This document shows positions 1 to 6,951 of a DNA stretch of 13,686 nucleotides, in pieces. The stretch is taken from the NCBI GenBank assembly GCA_050699035.1, contig JBOHDE010000097.1:1-13686 (forward strand), read 5' to 3'. Within the stretch, counting starts at the first letter, position 1. Each line of letters begins with the position of its first letter. The notes below the pieces were generated by a model. That model worked only from the letters and a program-made list of their open reading frames with translations, was not told where the DNA came from and did not search any database. A program made the translations under genes and the position numbers. Origin of the DNA: WHTB01 sp050699035. Its GTDB lineage: Bacteria; Actinomycetota; Actinomycetes; Propionibacteriales; Nocardioidaceae.

Positions 1-530
1 GCCGCTGCGGCCTGGTCGGCGTCCAGCAACCTGGCCCGCAGCAGCAGGTCGAGAGTCCGAGATGCCCCCAGCCGGGCCATCACGACCGAGACCGAGTTCA
101 TCGACAGGCAGTTGCCCAGCGTGCGTGCGATCGGCACGCCGAACTGCGAGGACCGGGTGGCGACCCGGACGTCGCAGACCGCCGCAAGTGCCATTCCGCC
201 GCCCAGGCAATAGCCGTCGACGGCGGCAACGGTCGGGACAGTGACGTCCTCGAGCCGGTTGACGACCCGGGTGATGCGCTCCTCGTACGCCACGCCGTCG
301 GCCCCGTCGGCGAACCCACGGAAGGCGCTGATGTCGGTGCCGGCGGCGAAAGCCCGTCCGCCGGCGCCCCGCACCACCAGCGCCCTGACCCCAGATTCGG
401 CATCGGCTCGCTCGCAGGCGTCGTAGAGAGCGTCGTACATTGCGAAGGTCAGCGCGTTGTGCCGCTCCGGACGGTCGAAGGTGACGGTGAGGACTGCGTC
501 CTCGAGGGCGATCACGACCTCCCCTGTCAT
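1..530 (-). CDS. Enoyl-CoA hydratase/isomerase (crotonase) family protein, 3' end cut by window edge
   Basis: Reading leftwards from ATG at 530 gives 176 open codons to the window edge; the C-terminal third or so is missing. Crotonase hallmarks are clear: FDRPERHNAL (19-28), the first oxyanion-hole strand FAAGTDISAF (61-70) and the second GYCLGGGMALAAVCD (106-120). The family acts on acyl-CoA thioesters, stabilising an enolate in the oxyanion hole. The residues aligned to the two catalytic glutamates of rat mitochondrial hydratase (Glu144, Glu164) are Ala114 and Ile134, so a classical hydratase reaction is doubtful; isomerase, hydrolase, decarboxylase or an uncharacterised acyl-CoA reaction are alternatives. 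The start has GGGAG 6 nt upstream and overlaps the stop of a 7-codon ORF (ATGA). It is the last visible gene of the minus-strand carrier operon, just after a CoA-transferase remnant, which fits acyl-CoA metabolism. Family call firm, reaction unknown. Confidence 0.9.
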   Translation of the reverse strand, partial: MTGEVVIALEDAVLTVTFDRPERHNALTFAMYDALYDACERADAESGVRALVVRGAGGRAFAAGTDISAFRGFADGADGVAYEERITRVVNRLEDVTVPTVAAVDGYCLGGGMALAAVCDVRVATRSSQFGVPIARTLGNCLSMNSVSVVMARLGASRTLDLLLRARLLDADQAAA

Positions 531-550
531 CGAGTCTCCCAACCGGTCAT
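527..550 (-). other. Seven-codon coupling mini-ORF before the crotonase gene
   Basis: ATG at 550 encodes MTGWETR and stops at 529-527. Its start overlaps the TGA of the CoA-transferase remnant (549-547) and its stop overlaps the crotonase ATG (530-528), both as ATGA. The best SD here, AGGAGG at about 555-560, sits 4 nt before this ATG and not before the crotonase start. It may be a relay for reinitiation, or the original crotonase start put out of frame by a 1-nt indel: the two ATGs are 20 nt apart and one added base would join them. The sequence does not decide. Confidence 0.4.
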
Positions 551-624
551 CGAACCTCCTGCGCCGTCCCCGACGCCACCAGGGCGTCGATCTCATCGTC
601 ACCGTATCCGGCCCTGGCCCGGAC
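547..624 (-). pseudogene. C-terminal remnant of a class III (CaiB/BaiF) CoA-transferase
   Basis: Directly after the TAG of the gamma-carbonic-anhydrase gene, in the same frame, 25 sense codons run to a TGA. They include AGYGDDEIDALVASGTAQ, which looks like the usual extreme C-terminus of CaiB/BaiF CoA-transferases (an AGYxDxEIxALxAxG pattern). No start codon suits an independent gene and nothing upstream resembles the other roughly 370 residues, because that DNA is the intact carbonic-anhydrase gene. I infer a deletion that removed nearly all of a CoA-transferase gene while keeping its last codons, the embedded AGGAGG ribosome site and the ATGA junction. Recognition rests on a short pattern, so chance similarity is possible. 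Confidence 0.5.
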
Positions 625-1167
625 CTACGGGGCTCCGGCCGCGTCGCGGTAGAGGCAGGCCCGTGTCAGGTAGGACTCGGTGTCCGACCGGATCCGGTCG
701 CGCTCGGCGTCGGTCACCGGCCGCTTGACGCGGCCGGGAACCCCCGCCACCAGCGAGCCGGGTGGGACGACAGTCCCCTCGAGCAGCACCGACCCGGCGG
801 CCACCAGCGAGCCGGCCCCCAGGACGACCCCGTTGAGCAGCACCGAACCCATGCCGACCAGCGAGTCGTGCTCGACCGTGCAGCCGTGCACGACCGCCCG
901 GTGGCCCACGGTGACCCGGTCACCGATGATCACCGGGAAGCCGGGGTCGGAGTGGAGCACGCAGCCGTCCTGCACGTTGCTGCCGGACCCGACCCGGATT
1001 GGGGAGCCGTCGGCGCGGATCACCGCGCCATACCAGACACTGGCGTCGCGACCGAGCCGGACGGCCCCCACCAGGGTCGACCCGGCGGCCACGAAGGCCT
1101 CGAGGTCGACCTCTGGTGAGTGGCCGTCGTAGGTGACCAGCCGCGCGCCACCACCAGCTCCCGTCAC
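625..1167 (-). CDS. Gamma-class carbonic anhydrase family protein (left-handed beta-helix)
   Basis: The 180-residue protein is a typical length for the family. Hexapeptide repeats (for example VRLGRDASVWYGAVI and later SLVGMGSVLLNGVVLGAGS) indicate a left-handed beta-helix trimer. Three candidate Zn/Fe ligands are in place: His72 in VLHSD and His89/His94 in VGHRAVVHG, with the 5-residue spacing of Methanosarcina Cam His117/His122. The C-terminal segment from about 150 is the usual alpha-helix. Known members hydrate CO2 reversibly or serve as scaffolds or acyl-CoA-associated proteins; activity is not assured here. I chose the GTG at 1167 because it overlaps the carrier stop (GTGA) and directly precedes family-like sequence; a longer in-frame start at 1260 would lie inside the carrier. 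Bicarbonate supply to carboxylation steps is one possible role in this operon. Confidence 0.9.
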   Translation of the reverse strand: MTGAGGGARLVTYDGHSPEVDLEAFVAAGSTLVGAVRLGRDASVWYGAVIRADGSPIRVGSGSNVQDGCVLHSDPGFPVIIGDRVTVGHRAVVHGCTVEHDSLVGMGSVLLNGVVLGAGSLVAAGSVLLEGTVVPPGSLVAGVPGRVKRPVTDAERDRIRSDTESYLTRACLYRDAAGAP

Positions 1168-2609
1168 TGCAGGAACGGCAGATCGAGCAGCTGGTTGCCC
1201 AGGATGACCAGCAGTAACCACGTGACGAGCGGAGCGATCGCCACCATGGAGAAGCCCCACTTGAGCAGGCTCTTGTAGACAACCTCACGGCCGTCCTCGC
1301 TGGCATTCGCCGTCACCAGCGCACCAGACGTGGAGTACGGCGAGGAGTCGACCACCGAGGAGGAGATCGCCAGCGCGGTGACCAAGGCGACCACGCCGAG
1401 AACGGCGTCGGGGCCATCCAGGAAGGGCACCGCGAGCGGAATCAGCGCGCCCAGGATGCCGGTGGTCGAGGCGAACGCCGAGACCACGCCACCGACATAC
1501 AGGATCAGCAGGGCCGCGATGGTGACCGCGCCGAGTCCAGCCGCCCAGTCTCCGAGCCACGTGATCACGTCCCGCTCACCGCTCGGGTCCAGCGCAGGAT
1601 TCTGCAGCAGGCTGACGTAGGTGACGATGCCGCAGACCAGCAGGACGGTCGGCCAGGCGATCTCGCCCACCGAGCCCTTGGTGATCTTCGGGTTCAGCAG
1701 GCAGAGCAGCGCCCCGATGAGGAAGGAGAAGAAGCCCACGTCGAGCTGCAGAAAGAACGCCCCCAGCGTGAGGATGACCATCCCGGTGAGAGTCAGGCGT
1801 CGGTGGATGTCGAGCGTCGTGACCGGCCCGGCACCCGGCTCCGCATGCGGAGATGCGCTGGACATCGAGGCCGCTTTCTGGCCGGTCTGCTCAGCTGGCC
1901 CTTCGCGGAACCCGCCCACCTTGGAACCGTCGGCCGCGACCAACTCACCCTCGCCGACGTCTCGAACGCCGACGAGCTGCCGCCCCCCGAAGAGAACGAA
2001 GGTGATGAATCCGAGGGCTACATTGAAGACGAGCGAGGCGAGGAAGAGGAACAGCGGGCTGCCCTCGAGGCCAGCCCCCTCCACCACGTCGTTGGTGATC
2101 GAGCCGAAGATGCTCAGCGGGGAGAACCCGCCCGCGGTGGCGCCGTTGATCACCATGAGGCCCATCAACAGCTGCTTGATGTCGTACTTGCGCGCGAAGG
2201 TCATGCCGATCGGAGCGATGATCGCGACGGCGGCCGGCACCACGGCTCCGATGCCGGTCAGGACCGCTGTGACACCGAAGAACACCCATGGGATCAGGGC
2301 CACGCGTCCACCGACGGAACGCACTGAAGCGTGAACCAGCCAGTCCACCGTGCCGTTGTTCTTGGCGATGCCGAAGAGGAACGTGACACCGGCCAAGGTG
2401 ATGAAGAGGCCACCTGGGAAGCCGTCCCCGATCACGCCGGACTTCTCATCAAGTGCTTCCGGGCTGAACCCACCCGGCAACAGCAAGATGCCCAGGATGA
2501 AGGCGGCCGAGATGGCGAGCGCGCCCATGTGAATCGGAGTAACGGTGGCGATCAGGAAGATCACGGCTAGAACGAGGAGCGCAATGATGGAGACGACTGC
2601 GATGGACAA
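1164..2609 (-). CDS. MatC-like dicarboxylate/malonate carrier (SLC13/ion-transporter superfamily)
   Basis: A 481-residue integral membrane protein with about ten to twelve hydrophobic segments in two halves separated by a hydrophilic, probably cytoplasmic loop (about 211-268). The N-terminal half matches the MatC_N pattern: HMGALAISAAFILG (27-40), GFPGGLFITLAGVTFLFGIA (63-82), NNGTVDWL (84-91) and NGATAGGFSPLSIFGS (155-170). The second half repeats the fold with SSVVDSSPYSTSGALVTANA (417-436), a substrate/cation-site type motif. MatC proteins are proposed to import malonate or other dicarboxylates; the substrate here is unknown. I prefer the TTG at 2609: GGAGG (2619-2623) lies 9 nt upstream and the protein then begins MSIAVVSIIALL, a normal membrane start. 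An ATG at 2702 would add 31 non-membrane residues encoded across the operator region. First gene of the operon, divergent from the aminotransferase. Confidence 0.85.
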   Translation of the reverse strand: MSIAVVSIIALLVLAVIFLIATVTPIHMGALAISAAFILGILLLPGGFSPEALDEKSGVIGDGFPGGLFITLAGVTFLFGIAKNNGTVDWLVHASVRSVGGRVALIPWVFFGVTAVLTGIGAVVPAAVAIIAPIGMTFARKYDIKQLLMGLMVINGATAGGFSPLSIFGSITNDVVEGAGLEGSPLFLFLASLVFNVALGFITFVLFGGRQLVGVRDVGEGELVAADGSKVGGFREGPAEQTGQKAASMSSASPHAEPGAGPVTTLDIHRRLTLTGMVILTLGAFFLQLDVGFFSFLIGALLCLLNPKITKGSVGEIAWPTVLLVCGIVTYVSLLQNPALDPSGERDVITWLGDWAAGLGAVTIAALLILYVGGVVSAFASTTGILGALIPLAVPFLDGPDAVLGVVALVTALAISSSVVDSSPYSTSGALVTANASEDGREVVYKSLLKWGFSMVAIAPLVTWLLLVILGNQLLDLPFLQ

Positions 2610-2656
2610 GGGACGCAACCTCCGGTCTGTGGGAATCCCGTCAGGCCCCCCAAAGA

Positions 2657-2671
2657 TTCCATCATATGGAA
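2657..2671. promoter_or_regulatory. Palindromic operator candidate TTCCAT-N3-ATGGAA (IclR-like) over the carrier -10
   Basis: Perfect 6-bp arms TTCCAT (2657-2662) and ATGGAA (2666-2671) with a 3-nt spacer. TTCC...GGAA palindromes are typical of IclR-family operators. It covers the best minus-strand -10 hexamer, so a bound protein would block transcription of the carrier operon. The regulator is not in this window; the family assignment is inference. Confidence 0.5.
2661..2666 (-). promoter_or_regulatory. -10 hexamer TATGAT for the carrier operon
   Basis: On the minus strand 2666-2661 reads TATGAT, 5 of 6 matches to TATAAT. The start would fall near 2654, giving a leader of about 45 nt to the TTG at 2609. 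The -35 position (2684-2689) reads CGGTGA, a poor match lying within the CRP-like site, so initiation may depend on an activator or be repressed there. Confidence 0.4.
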
Positions 2672-2672
2672 A

Positions 2673-2688
2673 TGTGACGCGGGTCACC
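2673..2688. promoter_or_regulatory. CRP/GlxR-like binding site
   Basis: TGTGA (2673-2677), six bases, TCACC (2684-2688): 9 of 10 positions of the TGTGA-N6-TCACA consensus for cAMP-receptor-type regulators, called GlxR or Crp in actinobacteria. It is centred about 26 nt upstream of the inferred carrier start and about 80 nt from the inferred aminotransferase start, so it could act on both. One site only, and chance occurrence is possible. Confidence 0.55.
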
Positions 2689-2690
2689 GA

Positions 2691-2704
2691 GCATGCAAGC
2701 ATGC
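2691..2704. promoter_or_regulatory. Inverted GCATGC pair
   Basis: GCATGC at 2691-2696 and again at 2699-2704, separated by AA. Each is self-complementary, so the block forms a 6-2-6 inverted repeat. It starts 2 nt after the CRP-like site, making three adjacent palindromes. No regulator family recognised. Confidence 0.35.
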
Positions 2705-2728
2705 CCTGCGACGCGCGTCAATCGACCA

Positions 2729-2757
2729 TTGCCGCCAGTGGCCCCTCCGGTTAGATT
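2729..2757 (+). promoter_or_regulatory. Promoter of the aminotransferase operon
   Basis: TTGCCG (2729-2734), 17 bp, TAGATT (2752-2757). The -10 fits the actinobacterial TANNNT pattern and the -35 keeps TTG. Transcription would start near 2764, with a leader of about 43 nt before the ATG at 2807. Confidence 0.45.
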
Positions 2758-2806
2758 TCACATCCCGAATGACTTCGCTCCTCGCTGTCGTACGAGAGGA
2801 CCCTGC

Positions 2807-3973
2807 ATGTCCCGGACGACCGGTCGCCATTTCCTCCAGATCCCCGGCCCGACCAACGTTCCCGACGAGGTGCTGCGCGCCATCTCGGCGCCCACCATCG
2901 ACCACCGCGGACCGGAGTTCGGCATGCTGGGCCGAGAGGTGCTCGATGCGCTAGGACCGGTCTTCGGCACCGCTGGCCCGGTGGTCGTCTACCCGAGCTC
3001 GGGGACCGGTGCGTGGGAGGCGGCCCTGGTCAACACCCTCTCCCCGGGCGACGCTGTGCTCGCCTTCGAGACCGGTCACTTCGCGTTGCTCTGGCAGTCG
3101 ATGGCGACCTCCCTGGGGCTCGAGGTCGACCTGGTCCCCGGGGACTGGCGGCGGGGCGTCGACCCCGACGTCGTCGAGGAGCGGCTCACCGCAGACACCG
3201 GCCACGCGATCAAGGCCGTCTGCGTCGTCCACAACGAGACTTCCACGGGCGTGACCAGCCGCGTGGCCGAGGTGCGCCAAGCGATCGACCGCGCCGGTCA
3301 CCCCGCCCTGCTGCTGGTCGACACGATCTCCTCGCTCGGCTCGGTCGACTACCGCCACGACGAGTGGGGGGTCGACGTGACGGTGGGCGGATCGCAGAAG
3401 GGGCTGATGCTCCCGCCCGGGCTCGGCTTCAACGCGGTCAGCGAGAAGGCGTTGGCGGCGTCCCGCAGCGCCCAGCTGTCCGGTTCCTACTGGGACTGGG
3501 AGCCGATCATCGAGGCCAACCAACGCGGCTTCTGGCCCTACACGCCGGCGACCAACCTCCTCTACGGCCTCCGGGTCTCCCTGCGGATGCTCGACGACGA
3601 GGGGCTGCCGGAGGTGTTCGCCCGGCACCAGCGTCACGCCGAGGCGACCCGGGCCGCGGTCCGCGCGTGGGGTCTGGAGACCCTCTGCGCCGACGAGCGC
3701 GAGCACTCTCCCGTGCTGACCGCGGTCCTGCTCCCGGACGAGCACGACGCCGACGAGGTGCGCCGCGTGATCCTCGAGCGTTTCGACATGTCGCTCGGTG
3801 CGGGCCTGGGCAAAGTCGCGGGGCGGGTGTTCCGGATCGGGCACCTCGGCCACTTCAACGACCTGACCCTCGCCGCCACCCTGTCCGGCGTCCAGATGGG
3901 GCTGCACCTGGCCGGCGTACGAATCGAGCCGGACGGAGTCAACGCCGCGTTGGCCGGCCTGGAGCAACCATGA
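2807..3973 (+). CDS. Class V PLP aminotransferase, serine/alanine-glyoxylate type
   Basis: The 388-residue protein has the usual length of the family. LQIPGPTNVP near the N-terminus is the family signature; SSGTGAWEAAL binds the cofactor phosphate; HNETSTG (142-148) and DTISSLGSVD (Asp172, cofactor ring nitrogen) follow; GGSQKGLMLPPG carries the Schiff-base lysine, Lys198. Relatives transfer an amino group from serine, alanine or ureidoglycine to glyoxylate, giving glycine; the donor cannot be read here. I chose ATG 2807 because GAGAGGA lies 6 nt upstream and homologous sequence begins at once; an in-frame ATG at 2693 would add 38 residues crossing the operator and promoter. Divergent from the carrier and first gene of a plus-strand operon with the flavoprotein dehydrogenase, whose 2-oxoacid product could be its amino acceptor. 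Confidence 0.9.
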   Translation: MSRTTGRHFLQIPGPTNVPDEVLRAISAPTIDHRGPEFGMLGREVLDALGPVFGTAGPVVVYPSSGTGAWEAALVNTLSPGDAVLAFETGHFALLWQSMATSLGLEVDLVPGDWRRGVDPDVVEERLTADTGHAIKAVCVVHNETSTGVTSRVAEVRQAIDRAGHPALLLVDTISSLGSVDYRHDEWGVDVTVGGSQKGLMLPPGLGFNAVSEKALAASRSAQLSGSYWDWEPIIEANQRGFWPYTPATNLLYGLRVSLRMLDDEGLPEVFARHQRHAEATRAAVRAWGLETLCADEREHSPVLTAVLLPDEHDADEVRRVILERFDMSLGAGLGKVAGRVFRIGHLGHFNDLTLAATLSGVQMGLHLAGVRIEPDGVNAALAGLEQP

Positions 3974-4044
3974 GCACCCCACAGAGTTCTGCGCTCCTCC
4001 CGCTGCGCTCCTCCCGCGCACAACTCCGCGGGGACCCCGCGTGA
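3970..4044 (+). CDS. Small coupled ORF (24 codons) across the repeat between two operon genes
   Basis: ATG at 3970 overlaps the aminotransferase TGA (ATGA); the frame ends at TGA 4042-4044, overlapping the dehydrogenase GTG (GTGA). The peptide begins MSTPQSSALLPLRSSRAQL and resembles no family I know. It is translated from a palindromic repeat, so it is probably a relay for ribosomes or a broken start, not a functional peptide. Deleting one of the two 14-bp duplicates inside it would make the ATG continuous with the dehydrogenase frame (71 nt minus 14 is 57, or 19 codons, with no stop). Confidence 0.35.
   Translation: MSTPQSSALLPLRSSRAQLRGDPA
3977..4033. repeat. Imperfect inverted repeat (REP-like) with internal tandem duplication
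   Basis: The 18-nt arms CCCCACAGAGTTCTGCGC (3977-3994) and 4016-4033 (reverse complement CCCCGCGGAGTTGTGCGC) match at 15 of 18 positions around a 21-nt centre. The element fills nearly the whole gap between aminotransferase and dehydrogenase genes. As RNA it would form a strong stem-loop just before the dehydrogenase GTG, with GGGGA at 4030-4034 partly in the stem. Its compact symmetry suggests a dispersed palindromic element; other genomic copies cannot be checked here. Confidence 0.65.
3989..4016. repeat. Perfect 14-bp tandem duplication
   Basis: CTGCGCTCCTCCCG occurs at 3989-4002 and again, identically and without a gap, at 4003-4016. Fourteen is not a multiple of three, so gain or loss of one copy shifts the reading frame through the junction of the two genes. 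Confidence 0.95.
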
Positions 4045-6944
4045 CCGTCAGCGAGCGCGAGGACCTGTCGGTCGAGCTGCAGCGACGGCTGGAGCGTGAA
4101 CTGGACGGCGAGGTCGCCTTCGACGACTACAGCCGCCACCTGTTCTCCCGCGATGCCAGCATGTACTCCATCCGCCCCCTAGGAGTGGTCTACCCCCGGC
4201 ACGCGGACGACATCGCCGCGGCGGTCACGGCGGCCACCGCGCTCGGCGTACCCATCACCCCACGGGGCGCGGGGACCAGCCTGGCCGGCCAGACTGTCGG
4301 TGCCGGGCTGGTGCTCGACACCTCCCGCCACCTCGACCGGATCCACCAGCTCGACCCGGAGTCACGTACCGCCGTCGTCGATGTCGGCGTCGTGCAGGAC
4401 CAGCTCAACCAGGCCGCGGCACCGCACGGCCTGCTGTTCGGCCCGGACACCTCCACCAGCAACCGGGCCACCATCGGCGGCATGACCGGCAACAACTCCG
4501 CCGGCAGCGGCAGCCTCCGCTATGGCATGACCATCGACCATGTGCGCGCCCTCGATGTCGTGCTGTCCGACGGGTCCACGGCCCGGTTCGAGCCGGTCGA
4601 CGAGGCTGAGCGTGCCCGCCGCGCGCAGGCGGCCACGCTCGAGGGCCGGATCTACCAGGGCCTGCCCGGCATCGTGGACCGTCATGCCCGCTCGATCGCC
4701 GCGGACTTCCCAGCGTTCTGGCGGCGGGCGTGCGGCTACCGGCTGGACCGGCTGGCCGATGACACCCCGTTCGACCTGGCGAAGTTCGTCGTCGGCTCCG
4801 AGGGGACGCTCGCGGTGACCACCCGCGCCGAGGTGGACCTGGTCCCCAAGCCGAAGCACGCGGTCTTCGCGGTGGGCCACTTCACGACGATCCCATCGGC
4901 GATCGACGCCACCGGTGACGCGCTGTCCTTCGACCCGGCGCAGGTCGAGCTGCTGGACAAGGCGATCCTCGACCTCTCCCGGAGCAAGATCGAGTTCGCC
5001 GACCTCGGCAGGATCATCGAGGGCGACCCGGCGGCGCTGCTGTTCGTCTCGCTCACCGGCGACGACATCGACGAGCTGACCGACCGGCTCGACCGGCTGA
5101 TCGCCCTCTGGAAGAGCAACGGTCACGGCTACCACACGCTCCGGGCGGTCACGCCGGCCCAGCAACTGGCGCTGCTCAAGGTTCGCAAGGCCGGCCTCGG
5201 CCTGCTGATGGCCAGCTCGGTGGGCACCCGGCGACCGCTCGCGTTCGTCGAGGACACGGCAGTCGGCCCGGACCACCTGAGTGCGTACACGAAAGCCTTC
5301 AAGGAGGTGCTGGACCGGCACGGACTCGAGGCCGGCTTCTACGGTCACGCTTCGGTGGGCTGCCTCCACGTACGGCCGTTCGTCGACCTCGCCGACCCGG
5401 TGCAGGTGGCGACGATGCGCGCGGTCGCGGGCGAGATCAAGGACCTCGTCCGGGAGTACGGCGGCGTCAACTCCAGCGAGCACGGCGACGGCCTGGCGCG
5501 CAGCGAGTTCAACCGCGAGATCTTCGGCGACGACCTCTACGAGGCGATGCGCGAGGTCAAGGCGCTCTTCGACCCCGACAACGTGATGAACCCGGGCAAG
5601 ATCGTCGATGCGCCGGCGATGACCGAGCACTTGCGGGACGCCGCGCTGCCGAAGGCCGGACCGCTCCGCACCGCGCTTGCCTTCGAGGTGGTTGGCGGGA
5701 TGCGTGGCGCCGCGGACCGCTGCATGAACATCGGCGCGTGCCGCAAGACCACCGCGGGGGTGATGTGCCCGTCGTACATCGCGACCAGGCTGGAGGAGCA
5801 CTCCACCCGCGGTCGCGCCAACGCGCTGGTCAAGGCGCTCAGCGAGCCCGACCCGGCCGCCGCGCTGGCCGACGACCGGCTGCACGAGATCCTCGACCTG
5901 TGCCTGATGTGCAAGGCCTGCAAGAGCGAGTGCCCGCTCGGGGTGGACATCTCCGCGCTGAAGAGCGAGACCCTTGCCCACCGCTACGCCGTGCACGGGA
6001 CCCCGCTGCGCTCGCGGGTCTTCGGGGCGATCCGGACGCTCAACCGGCTCGGGTCGGCGACCGCCCCGTTGTCGAACCTGCCCGGGCGAACCGGCTGGAT
6101 GCGGCGCGCGATGGGCCGCGTGGTCGGGATCGCGCCGCAGCGGCCGTTGCCGGTCTTCGAGCGCGAGACACTCCCCCGCTGGTTCCGTGACCGGACGTCG
6201 GCAGGGACGGTGACCGCCGGTCCGGTGACGTTCCTGGCCGACTCCTTCACCAGCTTCACCGAGCCCGGTGTCGGCCGGGCCGCGATCGAGCTGCTTGAGG
6301 CGGCCGGACATTCCGTACACCTGGAGAGTGGCGGTTGCTGCGGGCGCGCCAGCCTGTCGAAGGGGCTGGTGGAGGACGCGAAGAAGAAGGCCGGTGACCT
6401 GGCCAAGCGGCTCGCCGAGGGCTCTGCGCCGGGCGCGGCGATCGTCGGCTGCGAGCCCTCGTGCCTGTTGACGCTGCGCGACGAGCACCGTGCGCTGCTG
6501 CCCGACGACCCGCACGTCAAGGACGTCGGTGGTCGGGTACGCCAGGTGGAGGAGCTGCTCACCGAGGCGATCGACGAGGGCCGGCTGCTGCTCGACGAGA
6601 GCTCCTGGCTGGCCGGCCGGAAGGTGCTCTACCACGGTCACTGCCACCAGAAGGCCGAGGTCGGGACGGCGGCGACGGTCGCGCTGCTCTCCCGGATCCC
6701 CGGGGCCGAGGTCGTCGAGGTGGATGCCGGCTGCTGCGGCATGGCCGGATCCTTCGGGTTCGAGGCCGAGCACTACGACGTGTCGATCGAGGTCGGCGAG
6801 GACCGGCTCTTCCCGGCCGTCCGGGCCGAGCCGAAGGACACCGTCGTGGCCGCGACCGGGGTGTCGTGCCGCCAGCAGATCCAGCACGGCACCGAGCGCC
6901 GGGCGATGCACCCGGTCGAGCTGGTGCGGAGCGCACTGCAGTAA
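4041..6944 (+). CDS. FAD- and 4Fe-4S-binding 2-hydroxyacid dehydrogenase (GlcD-GlpC fusion, YdiJ/D-lactate dehydrogenase type)
   Basis: A 967-residue fusion. Residues about 45-270 form the PCMH-type FAD domain, with PRGAGTSLAGQTVGAG near 74-90 and ATIGGMTGNNSAGSGSLRYG near 145-165; the FAD-oxidase C-terminal domain follows to about 535, ending NVMNPGKIVDAP. Next come cysteines at 561, 567 and 577 and the ferredoxin-type cluster CLMCKACKSECP (Cys621, 624, 627, 631). Two CCG domains end the protein (CCG at 766-767 and 898-899, with HGHCHQK near 868). Relatives oxidise D-lactate, D-2-hydroxyglutarate or glycolate to the 2-oxoacid and pass electrons to a membrane or flavoprotein acceptor; the substrate is not deducible. 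The GTG at 4041 has GGGGA 6 nt upstream; an ancestral start at 3970 is possible. Cotranscribed with the flanking aminotransferase and HAD genes. Confidence 0.92.
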   Translation: MTVSEREDLSVELQRRLERELDGEVAFDDYSRHLFSRDASMYSIRPLGVVYPRHADDIAAAVTAATALGVPITPRGAGTSLAGQTVGAGLVLDTSRHLDRIHQLDPESRTAVVDVGVVQDQLNQAAAPHGLLFGPDTSTSNRATIGGMTGNNSAGSGSLRYGMTIDHVRALDVVLSDGSTARFEPVDEAERARRAQAATLEGRIYQGLPGIVDRHARSIAADFPAFWRRACGYRLDRLADDTPFDLAKFVVGSEGTLAVTTRAEVDLVPKPKHAVFAVGHFTTIPSAIDATGDALSFDPAQVELLDKAILDLSRSKIEFADLGRIIEGDPAALLFVSLTGDDIDELTDRLDRLIALWKSNGHGYHTLRAVTPAQQLALLKVRKAGLGLLMASSVGTRRPLAFVEDTAVGPDHLSAYTKAFKEVLDRHGLEAGFYGHASVGCLHVRPFVDLADPVQVATMRAVAGEIKDLVREYGGVNSSEHGDGLARSEFNREIFGDDLYEAMREVKALFDPDNVMNPGKIVDAPAMTEHLRDAALPKAGPLRTALAFEVVGGMRGAADRCMNIGACRKTTAGVMCPSYIATRLEEHSTRGRANALVKALSEPDPAAALADDRLHEILDLCLMCKACKSECPLGVDISALKSETLAHRYAVHGTPLRSRVFGAIRTLNRLGSATAPLSNLPGRTGWMRRAMGRVVGIAPQRPLPVFERETLPRWFRDRTSAGTVTAGPVTFLADSFTSFTEPGVGRAAIELLEAAGHSVHLESGGCCGRASLSKGLVEDAKKKAGDLAKRLAEGSAPGAAIVGCEPSCLLTLRDEHRALLPDDPHVKDVGGRVRQVEELLTEAIDEGRLLLDESSWLAGRKVLYHGHCHQKAEVGTAATVALLSRIPGAEVVEVDAGCCGMAGSFGFEAEHYDVSIEVGEDRLFPAVRAEPKDTVVAATGVSCRQQIQHGTERRAMHPVELVRSALQ

Positions 6945-6951
6945 GGCCGCG

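Noticed and set aside
2610..2702. Longer carrier start at ATG 2702
   Set aside because: It would make the operators and the likely -10 coding, and adds 31 residues without membrane character; the TTG at 2609 has GGAGG at fitting distance.
2799..2811. Near-identical start contexts (GGACCCTGCATGTCC and GGACCTTGCATGTCC) of the aminotransferase and acetyltransferase genes
   Set aside because: The similarity covers about 15 bp only and does not extend upstream; ribosome-site bias plus chance explains it.
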